DNA of 64,000 nucleotides from Embleya sp051903075 (GTDB taxonomy: Bacteria > Actinomycetota > Actinomycetes > Streptomycetales > Streptomycetaceae): contig NZ_CP182422.1 of assembly GCF_051903075.1 (NCBI RefSeq), forward strand, positions 3,534,001 to 3,598,000, written 5' to 3'. The notes under the pieces are model-generated. The model had not been told where the DNA came from. It made no database searches and saw nothing but the letters and a program-made list of their open reading frames with translations. Position numbers and translations under genes: made by a program. Below, piece after piece: positions 33,676 through 42,924 of this stretch (position 1 is its first letter; each line of letters starts with the position of its first letter).

Positions 33676-36018
33676 TCACGGCCTCGTGTCGACTCCGGCC
33701 TCGCCGGAAAGGTTCCATGTCGAGGCCAACCAGGCCAGGTCGGCTCCGGCCTGACGACGGATCGCCCGCTCGCGCGAGAACAGCTCCTCGGTCTTCGTCA
33801 GCACCAGCGTGTACGGACGTCCCTGCCGCCTGGTCCGATGGTCCACAGGCAACTCGGCCGCGTCGATCCTGCTGTGCACGTGCCGCCGCCCGTCCTTCGC
33901 CAGCGGCCACTCCAGCGTCCGCCGCGAACGGGAGCCGAGAAAGGCACCCAGGGTGCCGCACAGATCGCAGCCGCACCCGGTCCACGCCACCGACCAGTCG
34001 TCTGCGGCGCGTGGCACCCGTCGCGCGAGCGCGCCGAGCCGGTCCCCGCACTCCCGTGCCACCGCCGCAAGCCCCGCTGCCCGGGGCTCGCACTCCGTCT
34101 GTTCCCGCGCCGCGTGGCTCAGCATCGGCAGCAGGCACTCGAGGACCGTGTCCGGGCAGGAACGCAACGCCGCCATGATCCGGCCGCGCAGCCGAGCGTC
34201 GGCCGCTTCCAGGATGCGCAGCAGCGGCAGGCTCAGCCGCTCCAACCGCGCGCGGCGGATCTCGGCCGGCCCGGTTTCGGTCCACAGCCGCAGCTCACCG
34301 TCCACCTGGGTCCAGGCCCCGGTCGACAGCAGCTGGGCCACCTCCGGACTCCCGGCGGAGCACAGCGCCGCGCACAGCCGGGGAAGCCGCTCGGTCCAGC
34401 CGTACCGGTGTTCCTCGAAGTGGCTGTGCGCGCCACCGAACCAGCCCTCGGTGACCTGGCCCAGCCAGGGGACGCCGTACCGCTTCGCCACCGCGGCCAG
34501 GCCGCCCGTGTGTTCCGGAGTGAGCGCGTCGATCCGGAACGGCTCAAGGAGCATCGCGGCGGTCCCGGGCGTCTGAAGGCCCTCGGCCACCCGCAGCGCG
34601 CTCCCCAGTTGCCCGGGCTGTACGCCACTGCCCTTCCAGAACGGTGCGAGGGACTCGGCCGCGGCGCGTGCGCTCTCCTGGTCACCCGTCGTGATACGGG
34701 CCTGCAGTTCCTCGAGTGCCCACCGCGATCCGGCCTCGCCGCGCGCCGCGAAGGCCCGCTCTCGTGGCCACACCACGACTGCGGCCCGCCGATACCAGCG
34801 GTCCAGCGTGTTGCCGTAGTTGCCCATGTAGCCCTCGTACTGGGAGTCATAGGGCTTCAGGTCCGCGCTCGGGGTACTGGCGCAGCTCTCGTAGTCGCGG
34901 ACGTACAGCGAAATCTGCTCGCCGCCGGCGCCGTCCGGACCGGTCCACCAGCCGAGGGTGATCTCGTCGTCGATGAGCTCGCCGAGCTCGTAGTCCTCGT
35001 CGGCACCAGCGGCCTCGACCGCGGCTGCGCCCTCTCCCTCTCCGTCTTCGTCCTCCTCTTCGTCGTCGTAGCCGTAGTCGTCCCAGGGGTCGTACCCGGC
35101 CGGATTGGCGTCCCAGGTCTCCTTCACCTCGGCGAGGGCGAGTACGGCCTCGCACTCCGCCTGGGTCGCCGCGGCGCGCAGCAGCGCGGCACGCTCCGCG
35201 TCGGCGCCCTTGAGCCGGTCCCAACCGAGACCCCGTTGGGTGTACTCGTGATCGAGCAGGTAGACAAGCCGACGGGGCGGATCGAGGTCCTGGCCGCCAT
35301 AGCGGGGCCTGGCCGGAGCGTTGAAGTGCTGCTCCAGGCAGTGCGCAATGTCGTCGAGCGGGCCGGACTCCTGCTCCGGGGCCCCTCGCTCGACCAGCAG
35401 GTTGAACGTGAGGGTCACCCGGTAGCCGCTCCTGACCCGTGTCACCTCGTGCGGGCAGTCGGCGTAGAAGGCCACCAGGCTCAGCTCCGTCTTCGACGCA
35501 CGGTAGGTCCGGTTCTGCCCGGCGTGCCCGATGACCAGCTCGCCGCCGGTGTGTGCCGAGGGCAGCGACAGCACCAGCGTGCCCACCATGGCGTCGTCCT
35601 TCTCCGAGTCCTGGTGGGGGAGGAAGAACTGCCCCTTGCCGTACACGAGAAGCGCGTGCGGCTCGGCCCTCAGCCTGCTCCGGGTGGGCAGCCCGAGCTC
35701 GCTCCGGAAGTACTCCAGCGCGCCGTCGAGCAGCGTCGGCCAGGCCGGGCCGCCCAGCGTGACCTGGCCCGGCGGGATCTGCCACGTGTCGCGCACACTG
35801 CTGTCGCTCAGGGTGTCCTCCCCCCGGCCGAACAGCGCCGGACGCGCCACCGCGATGAGCTTCTTCACCTGCGGCGCACGCAGCGGCAGGCGCACCGGTC
35901 CGACCCCGGCCACCTCAAGGCCGACACCGTCGGCCGGTGCTTCGAGCCGGGCGCTGAACTCCGCCGCCTTCGACCCGCCCAGCAGCATCCCCAGCCGCTC
36001 CCTCGCACTCTTGGCCAT
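33676..36018 (-). CDS. Large 2-oxoglutarate/Fe(II)-dependent oxygenase family protein
   Basis: 780 aa. Only about 95-210 is a recognisable prolyl-4-hydroxylase-like double-stranded beta-helix: metal ligands His135 and Asp137 (FLPHQDSEKDD), distal His190 (ADCPHEV) and the 2-oxoglutarate-binding Arg200 (SGYRVTLTFNL). An acidic run near 315-330 (YDDEEEDEDGEGEG) divides the protein. The long C-terminal part (350-780), with CGCDLCG at about 690, is an unassigned helical region. It should hydroxylate a protein or other substrate; the target is unknown. The ATG at 36018 is the first Met of the conserved start MAKSARERLG. Alone on its strand in the island and intact among pseudogenes. Confidence 0.82.
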   Translation of the reverse strand: MAKSARERLGMLLGGSKAAEFSARLEAPADGVGLEVAGVGPVRLPLRAPQVKKLIAVARPALFGRGEDTLSDSSVRDTWQIPPGQVTLGGPAWPTLLDGALEYFRSELGLPTRSRLRAEPHALLVYGKGQFFLPHQDSEKDDAMVGTLVLSLPSAHTGGELVIGHAGQNRTYRASKTELSLVAFYADCPHEVTRVRSGYRVTLTFNLLVERGAPEQESGPLDDIAHCLEQHFNAPARPRYGGQDLDPPRRLVYLLDHEYTQRGLGWDRLKGADAERAALLRAAATQAECEAVLALAEVKETWDANPAGYDPWDDYGYDDEEEDEDGEGEGAAAVEAAGADEDYELGELIDDEITLGWWTGPDGAGGEQISLYVRDYESCASTPSADLKPYDSQYEGYMGNYGNTLDRWYRRAAVVVWPRERAFAARGEAGSRWALEELQARITTGDQESARAAAESLAPFWKGSGVQPGQLGSALRVAEGLQTPGTAAMLLEPFRIDALTPEHTGGLAAVAKRYGVPWLGQVTEGWFGGAHSHFEEHRYGWTERLPRLCAALCSAGSPEVAQLLSTGAWTQVDGELRLWTETGPAEIRRARLERLSLPLLRILEAADARLRGRIMAALRSCPDTVLECLLPMLSHAAREQTECEPRAAGLAAVARECGDRLGALARRVPRAADDWSVAWTGCGCDLCGTLGAFLGSRSRRTLEWPLAKDGRRHVHSRIDAAELPVDHRTRRQGRPYTLVLTKTEELFSRERAIRRQAGADLAWLASTWNLSGEAGVDTRP

Positions 36019-36246
36019 CGCTGCGCCCTCCCTGTTCCCACGGCCGTGCCGCCTCGCCCCGACTTTACGGAGCGGCGGGGCCGCAGGTAGCCGTCTCACC
36101 CGTACGGGAACGCCTTCCCCGGCACGGACGGGCGGCCGGGAAACGCCCGGATCGGGCCCGCATGCCCACGCACGTCCCCCGTCCGGGGACAACGGGAACA
36201 GCCGATCCCGGCGTCTGACGCCCCGGCGCTGCGGCACAATGGCCCC

Positions 36247-36975
36247 GTGCACGACGACGATGCTCAACTGCTGTACCAGGTACGGTCGCTGCGGGAGAAG
36301 GGCAGCGGACCGAAGCAGATCGCGCGGGCCCTCGGGCTGAAACCGGCCCGGGCGAGCGCGCTGGTGCGCCAGGTGGCCCACGAACAGCAGACCACGGCCG
36401 AGCCGGCCGAGCGCCCGGCGGTGGGCTGCTGGGTGAACGCCGGTTGGAGCACGGACCTGGAGCTGTCCGAGGCCCCCGACTGGGCGCGCGCCGACGCCGA
36501 GGGCGCCGGGGATCCCGAGGCCGCCGGTTTCGCCCAGGTCCTGATCGCCCGCCAGGAGCGGGCCAGCCGGGTCACCGTCTGCGGGTTCCTGGTCGACGTC
36601 TACTGCCTCGGCGTCAAGGACACCGGCGGCCCACAGGTGATGGGCGGGGGATCGCTGGACGCCTACGTACGCGACTACTACCGGGCGTTCGGCCGGCCTC
36701 CGCTGCGGATCAGCCTGGATCAGGCGCAGAGCATCGTGCACGGTGGTGTGGCCTACGCCCGCGCCCTCGGCTTCGAGCCCGCGCCGGACTTCGCACAGAT
36801 CTCCGTACACCTCGGCGAGCCCGGCCCGGCCGCCCCGCGAATCGGCTTCGGTCGCCAGGGGAAGCCGTTCTACATCAACGGCCCACGCGACGACGCCCAA
36901 AAGATCGTACGCACGCTGGAGCGCACCTGCGGCGCGGGCGACTACGACTACGTCGTGGGGACGGGGTCTCTGTGA
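36247..36975 (+). CDS. Helix-turn-helix protein with unknown C-terminal domain
   Basis: 242 aa. A compact N-terminal HTH (about 5-45: LLYQVRSLREKGSGPKQIARALGLKPARASALVRQV) is followed by a domain of about 180 residues with VCGFLVDVYCLGVKDTGGPQVM and GVAYARALGFEPAPDF. I do not recognise the second domain. The GTG start is at 36247; the gene is divergent from the oxygenase (228 bp apart) and its stop overlaps the next (broken) gene as GTGA. It may regulate the island or process RNA. Confidence 0.68.
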   Translation: MHDDDAQLLYQVRSLREKGSGPKQIARALGLKPARASALVRQVAHEQQTTAEPAERPAVGCWVNAGWSTDLELSEAPDWARADAEGAGDPEAAGFAQVLIARQERASRVTVCGFLVDVYCLGVKDTGGPQVMGGGSLDAYVRDYYRAFGRPPLRISLDQAQSIVHGGVAYARALGFEPAPDFAQISVHLGEPGPAAPRIGFGRQGKPFYINGPRDDAQKIVRTLERTCGAGDYDYVVGTGSL

Positions 36976-38281
36976 CCGGCAACCACGACGAGCGGCGGGT
37001 ACGCACGATCGAGCACGAGGCGCAGGCCACCTGAAGGCGGTGCTCCAGCTGTGCGCGGCAGGCCGGCTGCGCTGCAGTAAGAAGACGCTCCGCCCGTCCG
37101 CGGCGACGGTCAAGGCGGTTGCGGAAGCACTCGACGGCGGCGATTTCTACGCCGAGGAGCCGATCGCGTCCTTCGCCTGGCCGCTGCTGCTCCAGGCCGG
37201 CGGACTCGCCGAACTCACCTCCGGAAAACTCGCACTGACCGCACGCGGCAGGGCGGCGCTGACCAAACCGGCACACGACACGCTCGCCCTTGCTGTGGCG
37301 GCGCTGGCTCAGCCGCGGCGTGATCGACGAGTTCTCCCGGGTCGAAGCGATCAAGGGCCAACGCGCGGCGAACGTCCTCACCGCCGTCAAGCCGCGCCGA
37401 GCCCAGGCCGGCGCGGCCCTGTCCGACTGTGCACCCAGTGAGTGGACCGATGTCGACACGCTCTTCCGCACCATGCGCAAGGCCGGTCACGGTCCCAGGA
37501 TCGCCCGCAGTGAGCGCGCCCTGTGGAAGCTCTATCTGGAGGACCCCGAGTACGGCAGCCTCGGGGCGCTGCTGGTCTCGGCCGAGCGCTCACTGGCCGC
37601 CGAGTTTCCACCGCAGGCGATGAGCAGGGAGGTCCTGCGGGCCATCGGAAGCGGGGAGCGGACCTTCACCAACATCGCGCGTGCCGCGGGCGGCATCGCC
37701 CACACCACTCTCACCCGGGCCACTGATGTCCTGACCGAGAAACGTGTCGTGGCCACCGAGCTGCCGCTCTCACTGCGGCCGTCGAGGGAGCGCCGCTACC
37801 GGGTGGCCGACCCTTACCTGCGGTTCTGGCTCGCGTTTCTGGATCCGCACATGGCGGAGATCGAGCGAATGCGCGGGGATCTCACTCTGAGCTGGATCAA
37901 GGAGCAGTGGACGAGTTGGCGGGGACGTGCTGTCGAGCCGATGGTCCGGGAATCTCTCGCCCGCCTCCTGCATGACGAGTTCCTGCCCGCCACCTCGGCG
38001 ATCGGCGGCTACTGGACCCGCGGCAATCACGTGGAAATCGACCTGGTGGGCGCGCCGATCGGCAGCCGGTAGCCAAGCAGTTGCTCTTTCTCGGCTCGGT
38101 CAAGTGGCTGGAGAACTCCGGGTCCGACAGCCACGACCTGGCCGCGCTGCACAAGCACCGGGCGGCGATCACCGACGAGCCCGTACCGCTGATCGCGGTC
38201 CCCCGCAACGGAGTCAGCTGTTCCGGGCTCCAGGCGGCGTACGGCTCAGAGGATCTGCTCAGGCCCTGGCGCAGGGGGTGA
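36972..38281 (+). pseudogene. Chimeric pseudogene: DNA-associated hypothetical protein fused to a DUF234 ATPase tail
   Basis: The GTG at 36972 overlaps the upstream stop. Frames change near 37028 and 37285. The first part (to about 37555) carries LKAVLQLCAAGRLRCS, FAWPLLLQAGGLAEL and WTDVDTLFRTMRK, a family I have seen in streptomycete islands without a function. At about 37560 it switches to the C-terminal half of an AAA/DUF234 ATPase (SAERSLAAEFPP, SLRPSRERRYRVADPYLRFWL, YWTRGNHVEIDLVGA), which shifts frame again near 38073 (LLFLGSVKWLENSG). The ATPase's P-loop half is deleted. Confidence 0.8.
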
Positions 38282-38419
38282 GCAGCGGCTGGAATCCCAT
38301 GGTTGCAGTTCTGGTTGCATTCACCTTCGTTCAGCACCGTCCGAAACCTCCACAGCCACCGGTTCCGCCGCAGGTCAGGACGCCCCCGGCTGGGCCCCGA
38401 CCCCCAGACGAACATTTGA

Positions 38420-38468
38420 AAAGCGTGTTGGGTTCACCCCTCACGAGTTCGAATCTCGTATCCTCCGC
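38420..38468 (+). other. Partial tRNA-Ser copy (right end of the island)
   Basis: Copy of the tRNA 3' part from the anticodon stem on, with one base lost in the variable arm. Not a functional tRNA. Confidence 0.85.
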
Positions 38469-38486
38469 CGGCCTGAACAGGCAAAA

Positions 38487-38521
38487 CGTTGCCCCCGGTC
38501 GCCCTGCGGCCGGGGGCAACG
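38487..38521. terminator. Terminator after the partial tRNA-Ser copy (right)
   Basis: 12-bp stem CGTTGCCCCCGG/CCGGGGGCAACG with an 11-base loop. Probably the original tRNA-Ser terminator displaced by the island. Confidence 0.85.
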
Positions 38522-38636
38522 TCGTTGTGGGTCTCGGTTCTGGTCTGGTTGCGGCGCATCTGGCCCTCGCTTCCGTGCCTGGCCTTCGTGTGCCGAGGCG
38601 GTGGCGGGCGCGGTGGCGGCGCTGCGGGTTGCGGCG

Positions 38637-39596
38637 TTATGCGGCGTGCAGGAGCCGGGCGAGCCAGTCGGTGCGGGTGCGGCGGGCCGTGGCCGAGATG
38701 TGCGCCTGCGGGTACAGGGCGTCGAAGCCGTGGAAGCCGCCTGCCCAGACGTGGAGTTCGGCCTGTCCGCCGGCCGCCCAGATCCGGGTGGCGTAGTCGG
38801 TGTCCTCGTCGCGGAACACTTCGGCGGAGCCGGTGTCGATGTAGGTGGTCGGCAGGTTCGAGAGATCGTCGGCCGGCGAGGGTGAGACGTACGCGGGCAC
38901 GTCGTCATCGGTGAGGTCGCCGAGAACGCAGCGCCGGCCGAAGTCGTTCATCTCGCGGGTCCAGACGCCGGGCCCGCCGGAGTACTGGCGGCTGGAGGTG
39001 CTGTTGTTGCGGTGGTCGAGCATGGGGCAGGTCAGTATCTGCGCGGCGATCGCCGGAGTGCCGAGGTCGCGGGCCAGCAGGGTGACGCCGGCCGCCAGGC
39101 CACCGCCCGCGCTGGCTCCCGCGACGATGATCCGGGCGGGATCGACGCCCAGTTCCTGGGCGTGTTCGGCCACCCAGAGCAGTCCCTGGTAGCAGTCGTC
39201 GACGGGGACGGTGCCGGTGGCCTCGGGCGCCGGCCGGTAGTCCACGGACACCACGACCGCGCCGAACGCGTCGAGCCACTCCAGCGGAATGTCGATCTGC
39301 GAGAAGCGGTCACCCATCACCATTCCGCCGCCGTGGATCCAGTACACGCAGGGCGCGGCGGTGGTGCGGTCGGCGCTCCCGGGGGTGAAGACCGACAGGG
39401 GTATCGGAGTGCCGTCCTTGGCGGGCACGGTGACCTCGCGCCGGTCGACCCGCCGGTCGGCGAGCAGGGACTCGACGGGCGTCGAGGGGTACTGCCGCAG
39501 TTGTGCGAGCAATTCCATGGTCAGCTCGGACATCAGCGGCATCTCGGAGAGCAGGTCGCGAAGTTCGGGGTCCAGGGCGGGGCGCGCTGTGGTCAT
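38637..39596 (-). CDS. Alpha/beta hydrolase, hormone-sensitive-lipase (HSL) type
   Basis: 319 aa esterase. The HGGG oxyanion motif (IHGGGMVMGD) and nucleophile motif GASAGGG are the HSL signatures; the acid is probably in DTGSAEVFRDED and the catalytic His in GGFHGFDALYP. It should hydrolyse short-chain esters in the cytoplasm. Start ATG 39596. The next minus-strand gene upstream is the small monooxygenase; both may be controlled by the divergent AraC gene. Confidence 0.92.
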   Translation of the reverse strand: MTTARPALDPELRDLLSEMPLMSELTMELLAQLRQYPSTPVESLLADRRVDRREVTVPAKDGTPIPLSVFTPGSADRTTAAPCVYWIHGGGMVMGDRFSQIDIPLEWLDAFGAVVVSVDYRPAPEATGTVPVDDCYQGLLWVAEHAQELGVDPARIIVAGASAGGGLAAGVTLLARDLGTPAIAAQILTCPMLDHRNNSTSSRQYSGGPGVWTREMNDFGRRCVLGDLTDDDVPAYVSPSPADDLSNLPTTYIDTGSAEVFRDEDTDYATRIWAAGGQAELHVWAGGFHGFDALYPQAHISATARRTRTDWLARLLHAA

Positions 39597-39696
39597 GGTC
39601 GTCGGTCTTTCGCGGGATGGTGCGGGGGCGTTCGGGCGGGGATTTCGGGTGGGGTGAGGGCCGCCTCGGCAGGCGCCGGGGCGGCCACCCCGGGGC

Positions 39697-40014
39697 CTAC
39701 AAGGCGGCCTTGCCGCAGACCGGGACGTAGTCGGTGTTCTCCGGCTCCTTGGCCAGCAGTCCGCCGATCCGCGCCACGATCGCCTGGGCGGCCTCGCCGG
39801 CGAACGTCCGGTGGTGGTCCTCCTCGGTGGTCCATCCCTCGGTGACGTGTACGACGTCGGGGTCGGAAGCGGAACGCGAGACCAGGTAGACGACGCAGTG
39901 CTCGCTCGCGCCGGGGCTGCCCTCGTCCAGGCCGGTCGACAACAGAGCGACCAGCCGGTCGCCCATTCCGGGCGCGGCGGTCAGAGTGGCGTTGAATCCG
40001 TAGTTGGCAATCAT
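39697..40014 (-). CDS. Antibiotic-biosynthesis-monooxygenase (ABM/YgiN-like) domain protein
   Basis: 105 aa, a single ferredoxin-like ABM fold with the VTEGWTTEEDHHRTFAGEAA stretch typical of putative quinol monooxygenases. Such proteins oxidise quinols or polyketide aromatics without cofactor. It is divergent from the AraC regulator (144 bp), suggesting control by it. Confidence 0.83.
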   Translation of the reverse strand: MIANYGFNATLTAAPGMGDRLVALLSTGLDEGSPGASEHCVVYLVSRSASDPDVVHVTEGWTTEEDHHRTFAGEAAQAIVARIGGLLAKEPENTDYVPVCGKAAL

Positions 40015-40158
40015 GGGGAGCCTTCTTCGTTTCAGTGGAGTGGACTGCTTCCATTCAATGCCCCTGACCTGCGGGAATGTTAGAACGATTCTCTCGCGCT
40101 CTTGCATGATCCTCGCGACTCCGGGAGTACTACCGCGCGTTGCTGCTGAAATGGGCGC

Positions 40159-41064
40159 ATGCCCCTCGATGAGTTCCGCGACCTGCTGGCCCGGCACGCC
40201 CGACCCGACTGGACCACCGCCGTCGACGGCGTCCTGATCTCGAAGGTCGACCGGCCCGACCCGCCCGCGCCCTCCATGTCCGGCACGGTCCTGGCGGTCA
40301 TCGCCCAAGGCGCCAAACGGCTCGCGCTGGGCGACCGGGTCTACGAGTACGGCCCGGGGCAGTACCTGGTCGCCTCCGTCGACCTGCCGGTCACCGGACA
40401 GTTCACCCAGGCCGACCCCGGCCGCCCGGCGCTGGGTTTCGGGCTCGTTCTCGAACCGTCCGCCGTTGCCGAGCTCCTGCTGGAGGCTGGCCCCGGAGAC
40501 ATGCCCCGCACCGGCGGCGGCCCGCCGTCGGGGATCGCCGTCAGCAATGCCCCGCCCGCCCTCCTGGACGCGGTGGTCCGGCTGCTGCGCCTGCTCGACG
40601 AACCCCGCGACCGCGCCGTGCTGGCCCCGCTGGTCAAACGCGAGATCCTGTGGCGTGTGATCACCGGCGAGCAGGGTGCGACGGTGCGCCAACTGGGCAT
40701 CGCCGACAGCGGCCTCAGTCATGTCTCACATGCCGCACGCTGGATCCGTGAGCATTACGCCGAGCCCTTCCGGGTCGAGGACGTGGCCCGCCTGTCCGGC
40801 ATGAGCGCCTCCGCGTTCTACCGCAACTTCCAGGCGGTGACCGCGATGAGCCCCATCCAGTTCCAGAAGCAGATCCGGCTACAGGAAGCGCGGCTGCTGC
40901 TGGCCACCCACCCGGGCGACGTCGCCGGGGTCGGCCGGCGCGTCGGCTACGACAACCCGTCGCAGTTCAGCCGCGAATACCGCCGCCGGTTCGGCGCGCC
41001 TCCGGGCCGGGACGCGGTCCGCCTGCGGGACGCCGCCTGCGGCCCGGCAAGCGTCATGCCCTGA
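40159..41064 (+). CDS. AraC-family transcriptional regulator
   Basis: 301 aa. An N-terminal cupin/AraC_N domain (about 5-185) precedes two C-terminal helix-turn-helices (about 190-295: FRVEDVARLSGMSASAFYRNFQAVTAMSPIQFQKQIRL and VGRRVGYDNPSQFSREYRRRFG). It likely activates the divergent ABM-hydrolase genes in response to a small ligand. Confidence 0.92.
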   Translation: MPLDEFRDLLARHARPDWTTAVDGVLISKVDRPDPPAPSMSGTVLAVIAQGAKRLALGDRVYEYGPGQYLVASVDLPVTGQFTQADPGRPALGFGLVLEPSAVAELLLEAGPGDMPRTGGGPPSGIAVSNAPPALLDAVVRLLRLLDEPRDRAVLAPLVKREILWRVITGEQGATVRQLGIADSGLSHVSHAARWIREHYAEPFRVEDVARLSGMSASAFYRNFQAVTAMSPIQFQKQIRLQEARLLLATHPGDVAGVGRRVGYDNPSQFSREYRRRFGAPPGRDAVRLRDAACGPASVMP

Positions 41065-41221
41065 GTGCGGTCGCACAGAATGGGAGAATCGTGTAAGGAG
41101 GGGCGAGGATAGTTCTACTGTTTTCCCAGTTCAGAGCGATTCAATGGGATCACTGAAACCCCCGCCGAGCAGGAATGAACATTCCGGTTCGCGGATCCCA
41201 CCGCATCGCAAGGGGCACAGC

Positions 41222-41971
41222 ATGAACACCGTTCTGATCACCGGGACCTCGTCCGGGTACGGCCGCGCGACCGCCCTCCACTTCCACGCGCAGGGGTGGA
41301 ACGTCATCGCGACGATGCGAAGCCGGCGTCCGGATGTCCTGCCAGAGTCGGACCGGCTTCGCATCGTCGAACTGGACGTGACCAAGCCCGACACGATCAC
41401 CACCGCGCTCGAGGCCGCCGGGCCGATCGACGCCCTGGTCAACAACGCGGGCATCCCCTCGATCAGCGTGTTCGAGGGCACCCCGATGGCCCGCGTGCGG
41501 GAGGTCTTCGAGACCAATACGTTCGGCGTGATGGCCACAACGCAGGCGGTACTGCCCCAGTTCCGCGAGCGCGGATCCGGCGTGGTGGTCAATGTGACCT
41601 CCAGCGTGGTGCTGGGCCACATGCCCCTCTCGGCCGTCTACAAGGCGAGCAAGGCGGCCGTCGAGGGGTTCACTTCGTCCCTCGCGCTCGAACTCGCACC
41701 CTTCGGTGTACGGGCCAAGACGGTCCAGCCGGGCGCCTGTCTGACGACGAACTTCGCGGGGAGGGCCATGGACGGCGGGCCACTGGACGAGCTGGTCCCG
41801 CCGCCCTACGCGCCGTTCGCAAGGAAGGCCATGGCCGACTTCACCGGCCAGGATCTGTTCACCCAGGAGAGCGACGTCGCCGAGACGGTCTGGCGCGCCG
41901 CCCACGACACGACCGGCCAACTGCGTTTCCCGGCCGGCCCCGACGCCGTCCGGCTCGCCCAGGCGACGTGA
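41222..41971 (+). CDS. Short-chain dehydrogenase/reductase
   Basis: 249 aa classical SDR: nucleotide loop TGTSSGYG (7-14), NNAG, catalytic Ser in VTSSVVLG and YxxxK in YKASKAAVEG. It should use NAD(P)(H) on an unknown alcohol/carbonyl. The ATG at 41222 gives the canonical start just before the Rossmann strand. Confidence 0.9.
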   Translation: MNTVLITGTSSGYGRATALHFHAQGWNVIATMRSRRPDVLPESDRLRIVELDVTKPDTITTALEAAGPIDALVNNAGIPSISVFEGTPMARVREVFETNTFGVMATTQAVLPQFRERGSGVVVNVTSSVVLGHMPLSAVYKASKAAVEGFTSSLALELAPFGVRAKTVQPGACLTTNFAGRAMDGGPLDELVPPPYAPFARKAMADFTGQDLFTQESDVAETVWRAAHDTTGQLRFPAGPDAVRLAQAT

Positions 41972-42259
41972 CCGAACCGGATGCGCGCTCACGTGTACCG
42001 GCGTGGGGTTGTCCGAGACGCACCCGCCGGCAGCGGCGCTGTAATAGGCGCTCTGCAAGGAATGCGTCGCACAGCTCACATGGCGCGCCGTAGCGGACTG
42101 GCGAGACTTGCCGGCGAGACTGCCGGGCGTTAACCGTCGGGTTAACGCGCCTTGCGGAAATGGGCGTTGCCGGCGATCCGCCCGGGATCCGATGGTTGAC
42201 CTGCGGCGACGGCCTCGTGGCCGCGTCGTCGAGGTGACTCGCAACCAGGAGGACGCGCC
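41972..42259. promoter_or_regulatory. Intergenic stretch with a palindromic operator candidate
   Basis: 288 bp without a gene. At 42127-42148, GCGTTAACC and GGTTAACGC form an inverted repeat with a 4-base spacer, the size of a TetR- or MarR-type operator, about 110 bp before the DUF1772 gene. No such regulator is adjacent. Confidence 0.55.
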
Positions 42260-42757
42260 ATGGAACACCTGCAGACCGGTGTGCTGCTCACCGCCCTCGT
42301 CACCGCGGGGCTGATGGCCGGACTGTTCGCCGCCTTCTCCTACTCGGTCATGCCGGGTCTCGGCCGGTCGTCCGACCACACGTTCGTCGAGGCGATGCGG
42401 GGCATCAACAAGGCCATCCTCAACCCGGTCTTCATGCTTCCGTTCATGGGCACGATCCCCCTCCTCGGTCTGGCCGCCGTCCAGGCCTGGCGCGACCAGG
42501 GTCGGCCCGTGTTGCCCTGGGTGCTCGCGGCCCTCGCGCTGTACCTGGTCGCCTTCGTGGTCACGGCCGGCGTCAACGTGCCCCTCAACAACCGACTCGC
42601 GCAGGCCGGTGGTCCCGACCGGGCCGGGCAATCGGCCGCGATCCGCGCGGAGTTCGAGGGCACGTGGGTCACCTGGAACATCGTCCGCGCGCTCCTGCAC
42701 ACGGCGGCCTTCGCCTGCCTGGCCTGGGCGCTGATCGTGCACGGCGCGCACCGGTAG
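42260..42757 (+). CDS. DUF1772 (anthrone oxygenase-like) membrane protein
   Basis: 165 aa, four membrane helices (about 8-28, 53-73, 85-103 and 140-160) with the DUF1772 pattern NKAILNPVFM and NVPLNNRLA. Some members act as anthrone oxygenases in polyketide pathways; most are uncharacterised. Possible companion of the SDR upstream. Confidence 0.85.
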   Translation: MEHLQTGVLLTALVTAGLMAGLFAAFSYSVMPGLGRSSDHTFVEAMRGINKAILNPVFMLPFMGTIPLLGLAAVQAWRDQGRPVLPWVLAALALYLVAFVVTAGVNVPLNNRLAQAGGPDRAGQSAAIRAEFEGTWVTWNIVRALLHTAAFACLAWALIVHGAHR

Positions 42758-42804
42758 TACGGCGGCGGGAACGCCGACGCATCGGCAACGCGGACCGTCG
42801 GTAC

Positions 42805-42830
42805 CCCGGGTATGCCTAGGGATACCCGGG
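42805..42830. promoter_or_regulatory. Inverted repeat upstream of the ABC transporter operon
   Basis: CCCGGGTAT and ATACCCGGG, 8 bp apart, in the promoter region of the ABC/FtsX operon. The geometry suits a dimeric regulator, possibly the operon's own response regulator. Confidence 0.55.
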
Positions 42831-42924
42831 ATCCGCCTGCCTCCCGGAGTGCCCCCGGCCGCCCGTGCTGATGGACTTCGAATACCGCCCGAACCGTGGC
42901 GGCGAGCGGGGCCGGGAGGACGAA

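Larger units (their letters stand above)
33138..38468. mobile_element. Decayed genomic island at tRNA-Ser(GGA)
   Basis: A 31-bp core (33138-33168 and 38438-38468) is repeated directly; wider similarity starts at the anticodon stem and continues past the tRNA through GCCTGAACAGGC, with small indels. Inside both ends lies an identical 22-bp sequence (33234-33255 and 38300-38321). No integrase remains. Contents are two fragment genes (RelE-like, IS110), an intact oxygenase, an intact HTH protein and a chimeric pseudogene. It looks like the residue of one or more integrative elements. Confidence 0.78.

Noticed and set aside
36019..37113. Upstream extension of the oxygenase frame to 1145 codons
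   Set aside because: The extra 365 residues are antisense to the HTH protein gene and are low-complexity; the conserved start is at 36018.
38420..38468. A second tRNA-Ser gene
   Set aside because: Only the 3' part is present, with a one-base loss and no acceptor 5' strand.
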